A stretch of 64,000 nt of DNA from Actinomycetes bacterium (GTDB lineage Bacteria; Actinomycetota; JAICYB01): contig JAICYB010000006.1 in the NCBI GenBank assembly GCA_025934435.1, forward strand, positions 1-64,000, in the 5' to 3' direction. This document shows, in pieces, positions 44,856 through 53,487 of the stretch (position 1 is its first letter; each line of letters opens with the position of its first letter). The translations under genes were made by a program, and so were the position numbers. The notes under the pieces were generated by a model. It was not told the origin of the DNA. It made no database searches and saw only the letters and a program-made list of their open reading frames with translations.

Positions 44856-44858
44856 ACT
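44853..44858 (+). promoter_or_regulatory. Possible -10 box for trpB (leaderless)
   Basis: TAGACT, six bases before the trpB GTG, begins with the trpF stop codon. A short GGGG lies between, so ordinary ribosome binding is also possible. Confidence 0.25.
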
Positions 44859-44864
44859 GACGGG

Positions 44865-46076
44865 GTGACGACATCCCCGATCGATATCCAGCCGGACGAG
44901 CACGGCCGCTTCGGCGAGTACGGCGGACGCTACGCCCCCGAAGTGCTCATGCCCGCCCTCCTCGAGGTCGAGCGCGCGTGGCGCGAGCTTCGCACCGACG
45001 ATGCGTTCTGGACGGAGCTCAACACGCTGCGTCGTGACTACGCGGGTCGTCCGACGCCGCTGTACCGCGCGGACCGTTTGAGCGAGCACATCGGCGCGAC
45101 GGTGTGGGTGAAACGCGAAGACCTGATGCACACCGGGTCGCACAAGCTGAACAACGTCCTCGGTCAATGCCTGCTCGCGCGACGTCTCGGAAAGCCGCGC
45201 GTCATCGCCGAGACGGGAGCCGGCCAGCACGGCGTCGCCACAGCGACGGGAGCCGCGCGCTTCGGGCTCGACTGCGTCGTGTACATGGGCGCCGTCGACA
45301 TGGAGCGGCAAGCGCTCAACGTCTTCCGGATGGAGATGCTCGGGACGAAGGTCGTGGGCGTCGAATCCGGCAGTCGCACGCTGAAGGACGCGATCAACGA
45401 AGCGTTCCGTGACTGGGTCGCCAACGTCGAGGACACGCACTATGTGATCGGTTCGGTTGTCGGCCCGCATCCGTTCCCCTGGATGGTGAAGGAGCTGCAG
45501 CGCGTCGTGGGGGACGAAGCGCGCGAGCAGATGCTCGCGCAAGCGGGAAAGCTCCCGGAAACGGTCGTCGCGTGTGTCGGAGGCGGATCGAACGCCATCG
45601 GCATCTTCTCGGGCTTCGTCGGCATCGACGGCGTGCGCCTCGTCGGCGTCGAGCCCGGCGGGCTCGGTCTCGCCACCGAGGAGCACGGTGCATCGGTTTC
45701 GGCGGGAAGCGACGGCGTGTTGCACGGCGCGCGCACACGCATCTTGCAAGCCCCGGACGGGCTGATCCGCGAAGCACACTCCGTGTCGGCGGGTCTCGAC
45801 TATCCGGGATCCGGCCCGGAGCACGCGTACCTGCGCGCGAGCGGTCTCGCGGAGTACGCATCGGTGACGGACGAAGAGGCGCTCGAGGCGTTCCACACCT
45901 TCAGCCGGCTCGAGGGGATCGTCCCCGCGCTCGAAGCCGCGCACGCGATCGCGTGGCTGTTGCGTGAGCGTCCGTCCGGCGACGTGATCCTGATGCTCTC
46001 CGGACGCGGCGACAAGGACGTCGAAACAGTCAAGAATCTCGCGTCTCAGGATGCGCCGGACGGGCGCCCCTCCTGA
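44865..46076 (+). CDS. trpB: Tryptophan synthase beta chain
   Basis: A 403-residue PLP enzyme making tryptophan from indole and serine. The N-terminal [19 protein letters not shown], the PLP lysine in [39 protein letters not shown] for the phosphate, and LSGRGDKD are all present. It matches the TrpB1 type that pairs with TrpA. trpA lies two genes downstream, beyond a GNAT and a cupin. Start is GTG at 44865. Confidence 0.96.
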   Translation: MTTSPIDIQPDEHGRFGEYGGRYAPEVLMPALLEVERAWRELRTDDAFWTELNTLRRDYAGRPTPLYRADRLSEHIGATVWVKREDLMHTGSHKLNNVLGQCLLARRLGKPRVIAETGAGQHGVATATGAARFGLDCVVYMGAVDMERQALNVFRMEMLGTKVVGVESGSRTLKDAINEAFRDWVANVEDTHYVIGSVVGPHPFPWMVKELQRVVGDEAREQMLAQAGKLPETVVACVGGGSNAIGIFSGFVGIDGVRLVGVEPGGLGLATEEHGASVSAGSDGVLHGARTRILQAPDGLIREAHSVSAGLDYPGSGPEHAYLRASGLAEYASVTDEEALEAFHTFSRLEGIVPALEAAHAIAWLLRERPSGDVILMLSGRGDKDVETVKNLASQDAPDGRPS

Positions 46077-46080
46077 CGTA

Positions 46081-46620
46081 GTGCGCATCGAGCCGCTCCG
46101 CGAACTGGACGAAGCCGACCTCCGGCGTCTGATCGTCGGTTACGACACGACGGAGATGTACAGCTACACCAAGACCGAGTCGCGCGAGCGAACCGAGATC
46201 GTGTTCGATCTGGTGCAGCGTCCGTTCGAGAAGAAGTTCCCGCTGCCCGCGGCGATGATCGGCTACTACCAGCACGTCGTCACCGTCGGGCTGTCGTTCA
46301 AGGCGATCGACGACGACGCCTTCGTCGGGATCGCCATCGCCGACAAACAGTGGAACGGTCTCGCGATCGTGTGGGAGCTCCACGTCGCCGCCGACTACCG
46401 GCGCCGCGGCATCGGACGCGGGCTCCTCGCGTCCGTCGAGGATGCCGCTCGTTCGAGCGGACTCCGCGGCGTTTCCATCGAGACGCAGTCGTCGAACGTA
46501 CCGGCGATCGACTTCTATCGTGCGTGTGGCTATGACATCGGCGCGATCGATTCGTCCTTCTACTCGAACGACGACGTCGCTCGCGGCGAGGTGAACGTCT
46601 TCATGCGCAAGGCCCTCTAG
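46081..46620 (+). CDS. GNAT-family N-acetyltransferase
   Basis: A 179-residue acetyltransferase. The acetyl-CoA loop is VAADYRRRGIGRGLL, followed by the helix and strand IETQSSNVPAIDFYRACGYDIGAIDSSFYSND. The C-terminal half resembles streptothricin-acetyltransferase-like GNATs, but the substrate is unknown. I chose the GTG at 46081, five bases after trpB; an ATG inside trpB would add ten residues. It sits between trpB and trpA. Confidence 0.85.
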   Translation: MRIEPLRELDEADLRRLIVGYDTTEMYSYTKTESRERTEIVFDLVQRPFEKKFPLPAAMIGYYQHVVTVGLSFKAIDDDAFVGIAIADKQWNGLAIVWELHVAADYRRRGIGRGLLASVEDAARSSGLRGVSIETQSSNVPAIDFYRACGYDIGAIDSSFYSNDDVARGEVNVFMRKAL

Positions 46621-46621
46621 G

Positions 46622-46627
46622 TATCGT
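46622..46627 (+). promoter_or_regulatory. Possible -10 box for the cupin gene
   Basis: TATCGT, six bases before the cupin ATG, in a 13-base gap after the GNAT stop. The same hexamer is in the ftsZ promoter candidate. No -35 is clear. Confidence 0.25.
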
Positions 46628-46633
46628 CATCCG

Positions 46634-47032
46634 ATGCGTCTGTTCTCCTTCGAGATGACCACAGGCCGTCCCGTCACGCAATGGACGGACGAGAACGGCG
46701 TGTCGCATCGCGTCGACCCGAAGACGTCACAAGCCGTCGTGGCGCCGCTGTTCGCCGAGGCCGCCCAGGCCCGGGTCGTGTGCATATACATCCGCGCCAA
46801 AGGGTTCCTTCCTCGGCATCCGGCCACGGTCGCGCAGCTCTTCGCCGTTGTCGAGGGCGAGGGATGGGTCGCCGGGACCGACGGCCGGCGCGTGCCGATC
46901 AAGTCGGGACAGGCGGCCTTCTGGGACCGCGGCGAGGAACACGAGTCGGGGACGGAGGGCGGCCTGAAGGCGATCGTCATCGAAGGCGGGACGTTCGAGC
47001 CCTCGAAGTACATGCGCGAGGTCCGGCCGTGA
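46634..47032 (+). CDS. Small cupin-domain protein
   Basis: A 132-residue single-cupin protein. The double-stranded beta-helix shows LPRHPATVAQLFAVVEGEGWVAGTDGRRVPIKSGQAAFWDRGEEHESGTEGG, with a histidine in the first motif and the EEHES text in the second as likely metal ligands. Function is not predictable; small cupins bind metals, sugars or act as isomerases. It ends in a GTGA junction with trpA, so it is co-translated with the trp genes. Confidence 0.85.
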   Translation: MRLFSFEMTTGRPVTQWTDENGVSHRVDPKTSQAVVAPLFAEAAQARVVCIYIRAKGFLPRHPATVAQLFAVVEGEGWVAGTDGRRVPIKSGQAAFWDRGEEHESGTEGGLKAIVIEGGTFEPSKYMREVRP

Positions 47033-47790
47033 CGCTCGAGACCTATCTGCGCGAGCGCGGACGGAAGATCCTCGCGCCGTACCTGATGTGCGGGTTCCCT
47101 TCACCGCAAGCGTTTCCCGACCTTCTCGCCGGAGTCATCGACGCCGGAGCCGACATGCTCGAGATCGGTATCCCGTTCTCGGATCCGCTGATGGATGGTC
47201 CGGTGATCCAGCGCGCCGCCGATGTCGCGCTCGGCAACGAGGTTCGTCCGGCCGTCGCCTTGCGCACGATCGAAGCGCTCGCGCCTTCGGTCCCGTTCGT
47301 CTACATGACGTACTACAACCCGATCCTCGCGATGGGTGAAGAAGAGTTCGCGAAACGCGCGCGGGCGGCGGGCGCCGATGGTGTGATCGTGCCGGACCTT
47401 CCGGTGGACGAAGCAACGTCGTGGATCGCTGCGTCCCGGGCGCAAGATCTCGCCCCGGTGTTCCTCGCCGCGCCGACGACGCCGCGCGACCGCCTCGAAG
47501 CGCTCGTCGCGGCCGGGAGCGGGTTCGTGTACTGCGTATCGCTCCTCGGTGTGACCGGCGTGCGTGCGTCGCTTTCGGATCGCGCGCGAGACGTCGTCGA
47601 CGCCGTGCGTGAGCTGACCGATCGTCCGGCCCTCGTCGGTATCGGCGTGTCGACTCCGGAGCAGGCGGCGGAAGCATGTTCGTTCGCCGACGGCGTCGTC
47701 GTCGGAAGCGCGATCCTCGCGGCGGCGGAGCGCGACGGCGTCGACGCTGCGGTGTCCCTCGTGAAGCAGATGCGAGAAGCTATTGATTGA
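47029..47790 (+). CDS. trpA: Tryptophan synthase alpha chain
   Basis: A 253-residue TIM barrel that cleaves indole-3-glycerol phosphate and channels indole to TrpB. The catalytic Glu is in DMLEIGIPFSDPLMDGPVIQ, and the catalytic Asp region is GVIVPDLPVDEA. YYNPILAMGEEEF and VGIGVSTPEQA are typical. The GTG overlaps the cupin stop (GTGA). It is the last trp gene here; all seven trp activities are present if the TrpF variant works. Confidence 0.95.
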   Translation: MTLETYLRERGRKILAPYLMCGFPSPQAFPDLLAGVIDAGADMLEIGIPFSDPLMDGPVIQRAADVALGNEVRPAVALRTIEALAPSVPFVYMTYYNPILAMGEEEFAKRARAAGADGVIVPDLPVDEATSWIAASRAQDLAPVFLAAPTTPRDRLEALVAAGSGFVYCVSLLGVTGVRASLSDRARDVVDAVRELTDRPALVGIGVSTPEQAAEACSFADGVVVGSAILAAAERDGVDAAVSLVKQMREAID

Positions 47791-47837
47791 CGACCTCCTG
47801 AGCGAGCAGATCGACTACGACGGCGGGGGCGGACGCT

Positions 47838-48236
47838 TTGGGTAGATGGACCGACGCGCACGTCGGCGAGGCCTTCGGGCCGATGGAGTTCCGGCTCACG
47901 GAGAAGCTCCAGCATCGCTACATCGACGGGACGCACAACGACGTCCCGGAACACGAGCGCTTCTTCGATCCGTCCGTCGCGGGGAACTTCGCGATCTACC
48001 TCTTGGGCGAACGTTATCCCGGGCCGATCATCCACTCGCACCAGGAGTTGAAGTACTTCGCACCGGTGCCGGTCGGAGAGACCATCGTCGGGACGGGCGT
48101 GCTCTCGCTCAAGGAGATGCGTCGCGACAAGGCCTACGTGGCGATCGACTGCGACTTCACGCTCGGCGACGACCGGGTGTGGTGGGCGCGCATGACGTGC
48201 ATCTGGCCCGAGGTCCACCTGCGCGGGGAGGTCTGA
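47838..48236 (+). CDS. MaoC/FAS1-like hotdog dehydratase (N-terminal type)
   Basis: A 132-residue hotdog-fold protein: the long helix region (HNDVPEHERFFDPSVAGNFAIYLLGERYPGPIIHSHQELKYFAPVPVGETI) resembles the FAS1/MaoC N-terminal dehydratase group, which forms heterodimers with a second MaoC protein. The next gene encodes that second type and overlaps it (TGATG). The TTG at 47838, after a G-rich stretch, is the only start giving a full fold. Together they may hydrate enoyl-CoA-type thioesters; the substrate is unknown. Confidence 0.7.
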   Translation: MGRWTDAHVGEAFGPMEFRLTEKLQHRYIDGTHNDVPEHERFFDPSVAGNFAIYLLGERYPGPIIHSHQELKYFAPVPVGETIVGTGVLSLKEMRRDKAYVAIDCDFTLGDDRVWWARMTCIWPEVHLRGEV

Positions 48237-48568
48237 TGGAGCTGACGAAGCACGTGACGCAAGACGACATGACCTTGTACTCCGGTCCGGGAAACATCCA
48301 TTCCGACATCGACGTTGCCCGCAGGACGGGACTCGAGGCGCCGATCGCACAAGGGATGATGACGCTGGCCTTCGCGTCGGAGCTCATGACGAAGGTGTGC
48401 GGCGCGGAGTGGCTCGCGCGGGGTGAGATCGCGGTGAAGTTCACGAAGCCGGTCCTGCATGGCGACGTCGTAACCGTCAGCGCCGTAGAAGGCGCCGACG
48501 GTTACGACGTCAAAGCCGTCAACCGGTCCGGCGAACTTGTGATGATGGGGACGGCTCGCCTGCGCTGA
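48236..48568 (+). CDS. MaoC-like dehydratase
   Basis: A 110-residue hotdog protein with the central text YSGPGNIHSDIDVARRTGLEAPIAQGMMTLAF, close to the R-hydratase motif (D/N-x-H-x-D ... G-x-I-x-H-G), with Gln where the motif often has His. The ATG overlaps the stop of the preceding hotdog gene by one base, so the two products probably form one complex. Its last 50 bases overlap the 3' end of the minus-strand surface-protein gene. Confidence 0.78.
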   Translation: MELTKHVTQDDMTLYSGPGNIHSDIDVARRTGLEAPIAQGMMTLAFASELMTKVCGAEWLARGEIAVKFTKPVLHGDVVTVSAVEGADGYDVKAVNRSGELVMMGTARLR

Positions 48569-49805
48569 TGTGGCGAGCCGTTTCCGCCAGGTACTGCTCG
48601 AGCCGCTGTGCCGCCTCGACATCGCCCCGCTTCCGCGCTTCTTTCGCCGCGGCGAATATCGCGATGCGAGCCGCGTGATCGTCCGGTGCGCCCTGTTTCT
48701 TCTCTTCCTCAGTGGTTTGCATCGCTGACAGGCGTGCAGCCGTTTCGTCATCGCCCGCGCGCCGTGCCTGCTTGATCGCCGCACGGATCGCCGCGTTCGG
48801 GTCGATCGGCGGCGAGACACCGTCCGGCGCGGTGCCGCTCTGCGCCGACGACGTGATCAGCCGTTCGATCCGTCGCAAGTCGGACTTGAGCGCCTCGACC
48901 CTCGCCATGCGCCTGCGCCAGTAGCGACGGATGGCGAAGGCGATCGCTGCGAGCAGAAGCAAGAGCGCGAACAGGTGCCACGGGATGACCCACACGAGCA
49001 CGTTCGCCTGGCGTGCCGGGCCGGGGAGCCCGAGCGAGTTCGTCGTCGCGCTCACGTGCAGCATGACCGGGCCGCCCCAGAAGGGGATCGGACGGGTCAG
49101 CTTGTACTGCTCGGCCGACTGCGACATCAGCATGACGGACCCCGTCGCCGCCGCCTTGTTGATCGTCACCTTCGGTTCGAGACGGACGCGGCCCGTGTTG
49201 CGTAGTTGCGCGGTGATCTCGAGCTGCCGCGGGAAGAACACCGAATGACGGGCGGCAGTCACCTTCTCGATCTCGAAGTCCTTGCGCGCGTCACCGGGAA
49301 GCGTGACGTAGAGCCTGACGGCGACGCGTTCGACGTTCTTCACGGAGCCGGCACCGGTAGCAGCTTGCTCGGCCACGACGGCACCGATGTGATCGCCCGG
49401 ATCCGCACCTTTCGGTGCGGTGAGCGTGAAAGTTTCCGTTTCGCGCTTCAGCGGCGCGATCGTCGCCGTCGAGTGTTCGAAGTGCCCCCACTTGCCGACG
49501 TCGGTCGCGACGTTGGTGACGAAGGGGTTGCCGTTCTTGTCGAACGACATGTCCGAAAGAAAAAGGGTGACGGTGTGGGCAACGCGAGTGGGGTTGAAGA
49601 GTTCGACCTGGAAGGTCTTGGACTCGTTCGGGGAGAGATCGGCGACGAACCACCGGCCGCCGTTCGGGTCGAGCCTCGACGTGCCCACCGGCTTCACGTC
49701 GACGGTGTTTTCTGGGGAGGCGACCTGCGCGAATGCGACGGACGCCACCATCCCCGCCGCGAGGGCGGGGATGGCGATGGATGCGATGATCCGGCGTGCT
49801 TTCAC
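48519..49805 (-). CDS. DUF916-like surface protein with C-terminal membrane anchor
   Basis: A 428-residue exported protein. A signal peptide (about residues 1-26), two beta-sandwich-like regions (VDVKPVGTSRLDPNGGRWFVADLSPNESKTFQVELFNPT ..., then a second to residue 260), one transmembrane helix (about 270-293) and a cytoplasmic tail of about 130 residues with charged helices. The plan resembles DUF916-type proteins that partner WxL proteins in Gram-positives. The GTG overlaps the stop of the WxL-like gene. The 3' end overlaps the convergent MaoC-like gene by 50 bases. Confidence 0.7.
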   Translation of the reverse strand: MKARRIIASIAIPALAAGMVASVAFAQVASPENTVDVKPVGTSRLDPNGGRWFVADLSPNESKTFQVELFNPTRVAHTVTLFLSDMSFDKNGNPFVTNVATDVGKWGHFEHSTATIAPLKRETETFTLTAPKGADPGDHIGAVVAEQAATGAGSVKNVERVAVRLYVTLPGDARKDFEIEKVTAARHSVFFPRQLEITAQLRNTGRVRLEPKVTINKAAATGSVMLMSQSAEQYKLTRPIPFWGGPVMLHVSATTNSLGLPGPARQANVLVWVIPWHLFALLLLLAAIAFAIRRYWRRRMARVEALKSDLRRIERLITSSAQSGTAPDGVSPPIDPNAAIRAAIKQARRAGDDETAARLSAMQTTEEEKKQGAPDDHAARIAIFAAAKEARKRGDVEAAQRLEQYLAETARHISAGEPSPSSQVRRTG

Positions 49806-50449
49806 TATGTGACGAGTGTCGTGATCCAGTAGCCGTAGTACGTACCGGCGTCGAACACGTTGGAGACGGCGAGCGCCGTGCGGTTCGCGTAGACACCGTT
49901 GTACGCCGTCGTCGGGGACTCACCGGTCACCGAGAGGAGCGTGATCGGCGCGCTCATCGTGCTGTTGGCGCCGTTCGCTGCGGTTCCCTGCGGCGTGCCG
50001 ACGTGCGTCAGCGTGCTGTTGGTAGCGGCGATCTGTGATCCCTGGATCACCGACGTCACCGCGCCGCCCGAAAGTGCGTCGAGCTGGTTCGGCAGGTTCG
50101 TGCAGTCCTCGCCGTTGACGGCGGCCGGCGTCGTGAGGTTCGCAGGCCCGCACACCTGAGCGGTCACCGAGAACGGATTGACACCGGAAGCGAGGATCTC
50201 AGTCACGGTCGTCGTTGCCGCGGTCACCGTCGACAGCGAAGCGCCGTTCGCCGTGAGGTCGGTGGTACTTCCGGAGAACACCGGCGGAAGCTCCGCCAGT
50301 GTGCGTGAACCGCTGTTCACAGACGTCGTGAAGGTGATGAGCGTGCTGCCGGCAAAGGCCTGCTGGCCGACGAATCCCACCATCACAACGAAGATCCCGC
50401 TCGCCAGTGCTAGCCGGCGTTTCGCGGACAGCTGCCTACCTGCTCCCAC
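49805..50449 (-). CDS. Secreted WxL-like surface protein
   Basis: A 214-residue exported protein: basic start and signal sequence (about residues 5-34, ending QAFA), then a Thr/Ser/Ala-rich beta domain with one disulfide candidate (CGPANL ... EDCTNL) and a GTYYGYWITTLVT end recalling the C-terminal strand of WxL domains. I chose the GTG at 50449 because AAGGAGG lies five bases before it; an upstream ATG at 50515 would only add a poor extension. It forms a pair with the overlapping DUF916-like gene. Confidence 0.65.
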   Translation of the reverse strand: MGAGRQLSAKRRLALASGIFVVMVGFVGQQAFAGSTLITFTTSVNSGSRTLAELPPVFSGSTTDLTANGASLSTVTAATTTVTEILASGVNPFSVTAQVCGPANLTTPAAVNGEDCTNLPNQLDALSGGAVTSVIQGSQIAATNSTLTHVGTPQGTAANGANSTMSAPITLLSVTGESPTTAYNGVYANRTALAVSNVFDAGTYYGYWITTLVT

Positions 50450-50539
50450 ACGAGCCTCCTTCCAACTCGACGTCCCGACGGGGGGAGTGTCGGATCCGGG
50501 ACCTTCGGCCCTCATGGCTCAACACGGACCACGATCGAT

Positions 50540-52225
50540 CTAGCCCGCACTTGCGCGGACTAGTCCGACCTTCTCAGACACACCTGTTTTCGCAGCTCGA
50601 CGCAGTGCAACGACGAATGAAGCGCCGTTGGGTTCGCGTGGTTCGGCGCGAACGGAACCACCCATCTCTTCGACGAGCGTTCGAACGATGTACAGACCGA
50701 GTCCGACGCCGCCTTCGTCGTGGACGCGTTTCGTGACGGATTCGCCCTGCGCGAACTTGTCGAAGATCCGGCGGTAGTCACTTGGTAGTCCGATCCCCTC
50801 GTCGTCGACGTAGATCCCGACGAGGTCGTCGTCGGCAACGACCTCCACCAAGACGGAGCCACCGGACGGTGAGTACTTCACGGCGTTCTCGATGAGGTGC
50901 TGGAGGACCTGATCGAGCGCGGCCGGATCGGCTTCGGCGATCGTCTCCTTCGTCGCGGCTCGGACGCTGAAGGTATGGAGCGGCGCCTGCGTACGGAACT
51001 GGTCGACCGCTTCCCTCACGATCGGGAGGACGTCCACAGCGACCGGCTTCGGGCGCGCGTGCGTCTCGGCTTGGATCGACGCCGCGACGAGGAGGCGCTC
51101 GACCAGACGGTCGAGCCGCCGGGTCTGCGGCACCATCCGCTCGACAAGCGTTCGTCGGCGTTCGTCGTCGAGGGCGCCCCAGTTCGCGGACAACGTTTCG
51201 GCGAACCCCTTGAGGACGGTGAGCGGCGTTCGGAGCTCGTGCCCGGCGATGGAGAAGAATGCGTTCTTCGCCACCTCGGCCCGGCGATGCGCGCGTCGCC
51301 GGCGGATGTCGAAGAAGGCGATCAGCGCGAAGACGATCGCGAAGACGACCGTCAGGATGCTCGCGACGATGACGGAAGGCTGCTGCTGCAGCTGGATGTC
51401 GAAGTCGGCGGCGTCCTGCTCCAAGACGACCGACCATCCGGGCGCGACCGGCGCGTACGCCGCGAGGATGGATGTCGTCCCGAACGGATACCGCGTCACC
51501 TGCGGCCCGCCGGACGAAACACGTTGAACGAACGACGCGACGCGCGTCGGTGGCGTCACGATCCCGTTCTGCGGATCGAGCGCGACGCCGCCCGTCACGA
51601 CGAAGAGGCGTGCGTTGTCGTAGGACGCGGCCATCACGCGCTGTGTTGCGTCCTGCAGATCACCGAGCACGACGAGCACGGCTCGGTTCGTCGAGATGGC
51701 GACGCCGACGGCGGAGCGGCAGGTACCGGGAACCGAGAAGATCGGCGACACCACAGGCCCCCGCGCCGCCCGCGCTGCGGCGACCAGCTGCGTGAGATGG
51801 GTGTCGGCTTGAGCTCCGCCGGATTCGCCCGTCGTGACACAGGGCTTCGGGTCGTTGTTGACCAGGATGTCGTAGTTCTGCGTCGCGGCGATCACGGTCG
51901 GTCCGTTGAAGACGATGGCGTCGCGCGTGAACGTCTGCTTCTCTGACACGAACGTCTGGAGCGCCGTCGTCACCCCGGCGCCGGGGAAGACCTCACGCGA
52001 GAGCGAGAGCGCTTCGCTCTTGCCGGCGTCGAGCCAGTCGCTGAGCGCGTGCGCGTACCCGTTCGCGACCGTGGCGCGATCGGCGGCACGACGTTCGTCC
52101 GCTTGTCGCGACGCACGCTCGACGCCTTGGACCGTACCGACCCAGAGTCCGCCGAGCAGGGCGACGGCGAGAGCGATCCGTCCGAACGATCCGACGAACC
52201 GCGCGATGCGTCGCGCGTTGTGCAT
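50540..52225 (-). CDS. Sensor histidine kinase with extracytoplasmic Cache-like domain
   Basis: A 561-residue kinase. Transmembrane helices at about residues 14-36 and 285-310 enclose a 250-residue sensor region of Cache-like pattern. A short linker leads to HisKA (FFSIAGHELRTPLTVLKGFAETL), then ATPase motifs HLIENAVKYSPSGGSV, YVDDEGIGLP, a KFAQGE text and GVGLGLYIVRTLVEEMGG. It follows a receiver gene by three bases, so they form a two-component unit. The receiver carries no output domain. Confidence 0.9.
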   Translation of the reverse strand: MHNARRIARFVGSFGRIALAVALLGGLWVGTVQGVERASRQADERRAADRATVANGYAHALSDWLDAGKSEALSLSREVFPGAGVTTALQTFVSEKQTFTRDAIVFNGPTVIAATQNYDILVNNDPKPCVTTGESGGAQADTHLTQLVAAARAARGPVVSPIFSVPGTCRSAVGVAISTNRAVLVVLGDLQDATQRVMAASYDNARLFVVTGGVALDPQNGIVTPPTRVASFVQRVSSGGPQVTRYPFGTTSILAAYAPVAPGWSVVLEQDAADFDIQLQQQPSVIVASILTVVFAIVFALIAFFDIRRRRAHRRAEVAKNAFFSIAGHELRTPLTVLKGFAETLSANWGALDDERRRTLVERMVPQTRRLDRLVERLLVAASIQAETHARPKPVAVDVLPIVREAVDQFRTQAPLHTFSVRAATKETIAEADPAALDQVLQHLIENAVKYSPSGGSVLVEVVADDDLVGIYVDDEGIGLPSDYRRIFDKFAQGESVTKRVHDEGGVGLGLYIVRTLVEEMGGSVRAEPREPNGASFVVALRRAAKTGVSEKVGLVRASAG

Positions 52226-52228
52226 GGA

Positions 52229-52603
52229 CTAGGCGGCGAGTTCGGCGCGGATACGGGCGATGAGCTGGGCACCCTGGAACGGTTTGGAGATGAACGCGCT
52301 GGCGCCGAGCGAGTAGGCGTGCTCCTGGTCCTGCTGCTGGCTCTTCCCGGTGATGATGAAGACGGGGATCGTCGCGAGTGCTCCGTCCGACTTGAGGGCC
52401 GAGAGGCACTCCCAGCCGTCCATCACCGGCATCATCAGGTCGAGGAGGATCAGGTCCGGACGGTCGAACCGGACGATCTCGAGCGCTTCGCGCCCGTTGG
52501 CGGCCTGCGTGACGCGAAAGTCGGCCATCTCGAGGTGGAGCGAGCAGAGGAGGCGGAGGTCTTCGTCGTCGTCTGTGACGAGGACGGTTCCGTTCAGAGA
52601 CAT
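52229..52603 (-). CDS. Single-domain response regulator (CheY-like)
   Basis: A 124-residue receiver domain only: acidic pocket VTDDDED, phosphoacceptor Asp55 in LILLDLMMPVMDGWE, Thr in FIITGKSQ and Lys in AFISKPFQGAQL. With no output domain it must act by protein contact or phosphorelay. It lies three bases upstream of the kinase gene on the same strand, before the start of which no separate promoter is seen. ATG start at 52603. Confidence 0.92.
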   Translation of the reverse strand: MSLNGTVLVTDDDEDLRLLCSLHLEMADFRVTQAANGREALEIVRFDRPDLILLDLMMPVMDGWECLSALKSDGALATIPVFIITGKSQQQDQEHAYSLGASAFISKPFQGAQLIARIRAELAA

Positions 52604-52652
52604 ATCTCAGAATCGGATGTGTCCCGGCACGGATAACAGGGTCTAAAGGCCC

Positions 52653-53432
52653 CTATCGCTTCGGCCCGACGAAGGAGTCGAGGTAGAAGACGTCTTTCTT
52701 CCGGCTGACCGAGATCGTCCACTGATTCGACCGCGTCCAGTGGACGTCGAGGAGATCGAGGGCCCAGCAGAAGAGGTTGCGTATGTCTTCCGAGTGGTTC
52801 GTGAATTGGTAGCGCGTGTAATGACGCCGCTCGATCGCCAGGTCGGTCTGGCGCACGGCGACATTCTTGCCGCGCCAGCCGTCGCTTTGGATCAATCCAC
52901 GGATGAACGGACGCGGCTTTGCGGTTACGACTTCCTTCTGCCAGCCGGCGAGTTCGATCTTGCGATTGTGCTTCATCCCCGGCCCGTGTTGCGGAAAGAA
53001 ACACGGGATGTGTTGCGAGTGTCCGGTGACCGCAATCGCCCCCGCATGCACGCGTCGCCCGACCTTCGCTCCAAAGACCGCAGCGATAGCCTCGCCGACT
53101 TCTTCCATGATCGCCGGATACTTCGGGTCACAGAAGATCGATAGGCGGTAGCAACGCGGCATTCGCACGACGTGGCCGTCTCCCAGATACATGCCAAGTA
53201 AGTACGAATACACCGCTGGATCGACGCGCAGCCACGGCTTGCACGACCCGGCACAAGCAGTGAACGGTGCGACGCCTGCGAGTGGGCTCCGAGCAAGCGC
53301 GTGGCTCGGATCCTGTATCCACTCTTGCACGGTCTTGACCGGAATTCCGAGCGCTGCCGCGATCCTTCGTGCGCCGAGCCCCTGTCCGCGTAAGTCGAGT
53401 GCCGCCTCTACCTCTCTGATTGGTCGAGTCAT
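52653..53432 (-). CDS. HTH plus LAGLIDADG-type homing-endonuclease-like protein
   Basis: A 259-residue protein. The N-terminal 50 residues form a helix-turn-helix (ALDLRGQGLGARRIAAALGIPVKTVQEWIQDP). Then come two LAGLIDADG-like helices, YSYLLGMYLGDGHV (about residue 75) and FIRGLIQSDGWRG (about residue 176), each with the acidic residue of the nuclease. It is freestanding, not within an intron or intein. Many actinobacteria carry such genes; activity is unknown. A LexA-type palindrome lies two bases upstream and a tRNA-Leu gene 55 bases upstream, divergent. Confidence 0.8.
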   Translation of the reverse strand: MTRPIREVEAALDLRGQGLGARRIAAALGIPVKTVQEWIQDPSHALARSPLAGVAPFTACAGSCKPWLRVDPAVYSYLLGMYLGDGHVVRMPRCYRLSIFCDPKYPAIMEEVGEAIAAVFGAKVGRRVHAGAIAVTGHSQHIPCFFPQHGPGMKHNRKIELAGWQKEVVTAKPRPFIRGLIQSDGWRGKNVAVRQTDLAIERRHYTRYQFTNHSEDIRNLFCWALDLLDVHWTRSNQWTISVSRKKDVFYLDSFVGPKR

Positions 53433-53433
53433 G

Positions 53434-53445
53434 GAACGTATGTTC
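53434..53445. promoter_or_regulatory. LexA-type palindrome (SOS-box-like)
   Basis: GAACGTATGTTC fits GAACNNNNGTTC, the LexA site of Gram-positive bacteria. It lies directly upstream of the LAGLIDADG gene (ATG at 53432) and overlaps where its transcription should start, since TATATT (minus strand, 53452-53447) lies just beyond. It could equally affect the divergent tRNA promoter. An eight-base match is expected about once in 64 kb by chance, so position is the main support. Confidence 0.45.
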
Positions 53446-53487
53446 GAATATAGAATGAGGTACCGACACCGCTGGAAAGTGCTTCAG

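Noticed and set aside
47783-47845. A 20-codon frame (TTG start, reading MIDDLLSEQIDYDGGGGRFG) between trpA and the hotdog gene
   Set aside because: TTG start inside the trpA stop region, no ribosome site and no homology I can see; it is as likely chance in the GC-rich gap. It could instead be a broken N-terminus of the hotdog gene, but a single fix is not evident.
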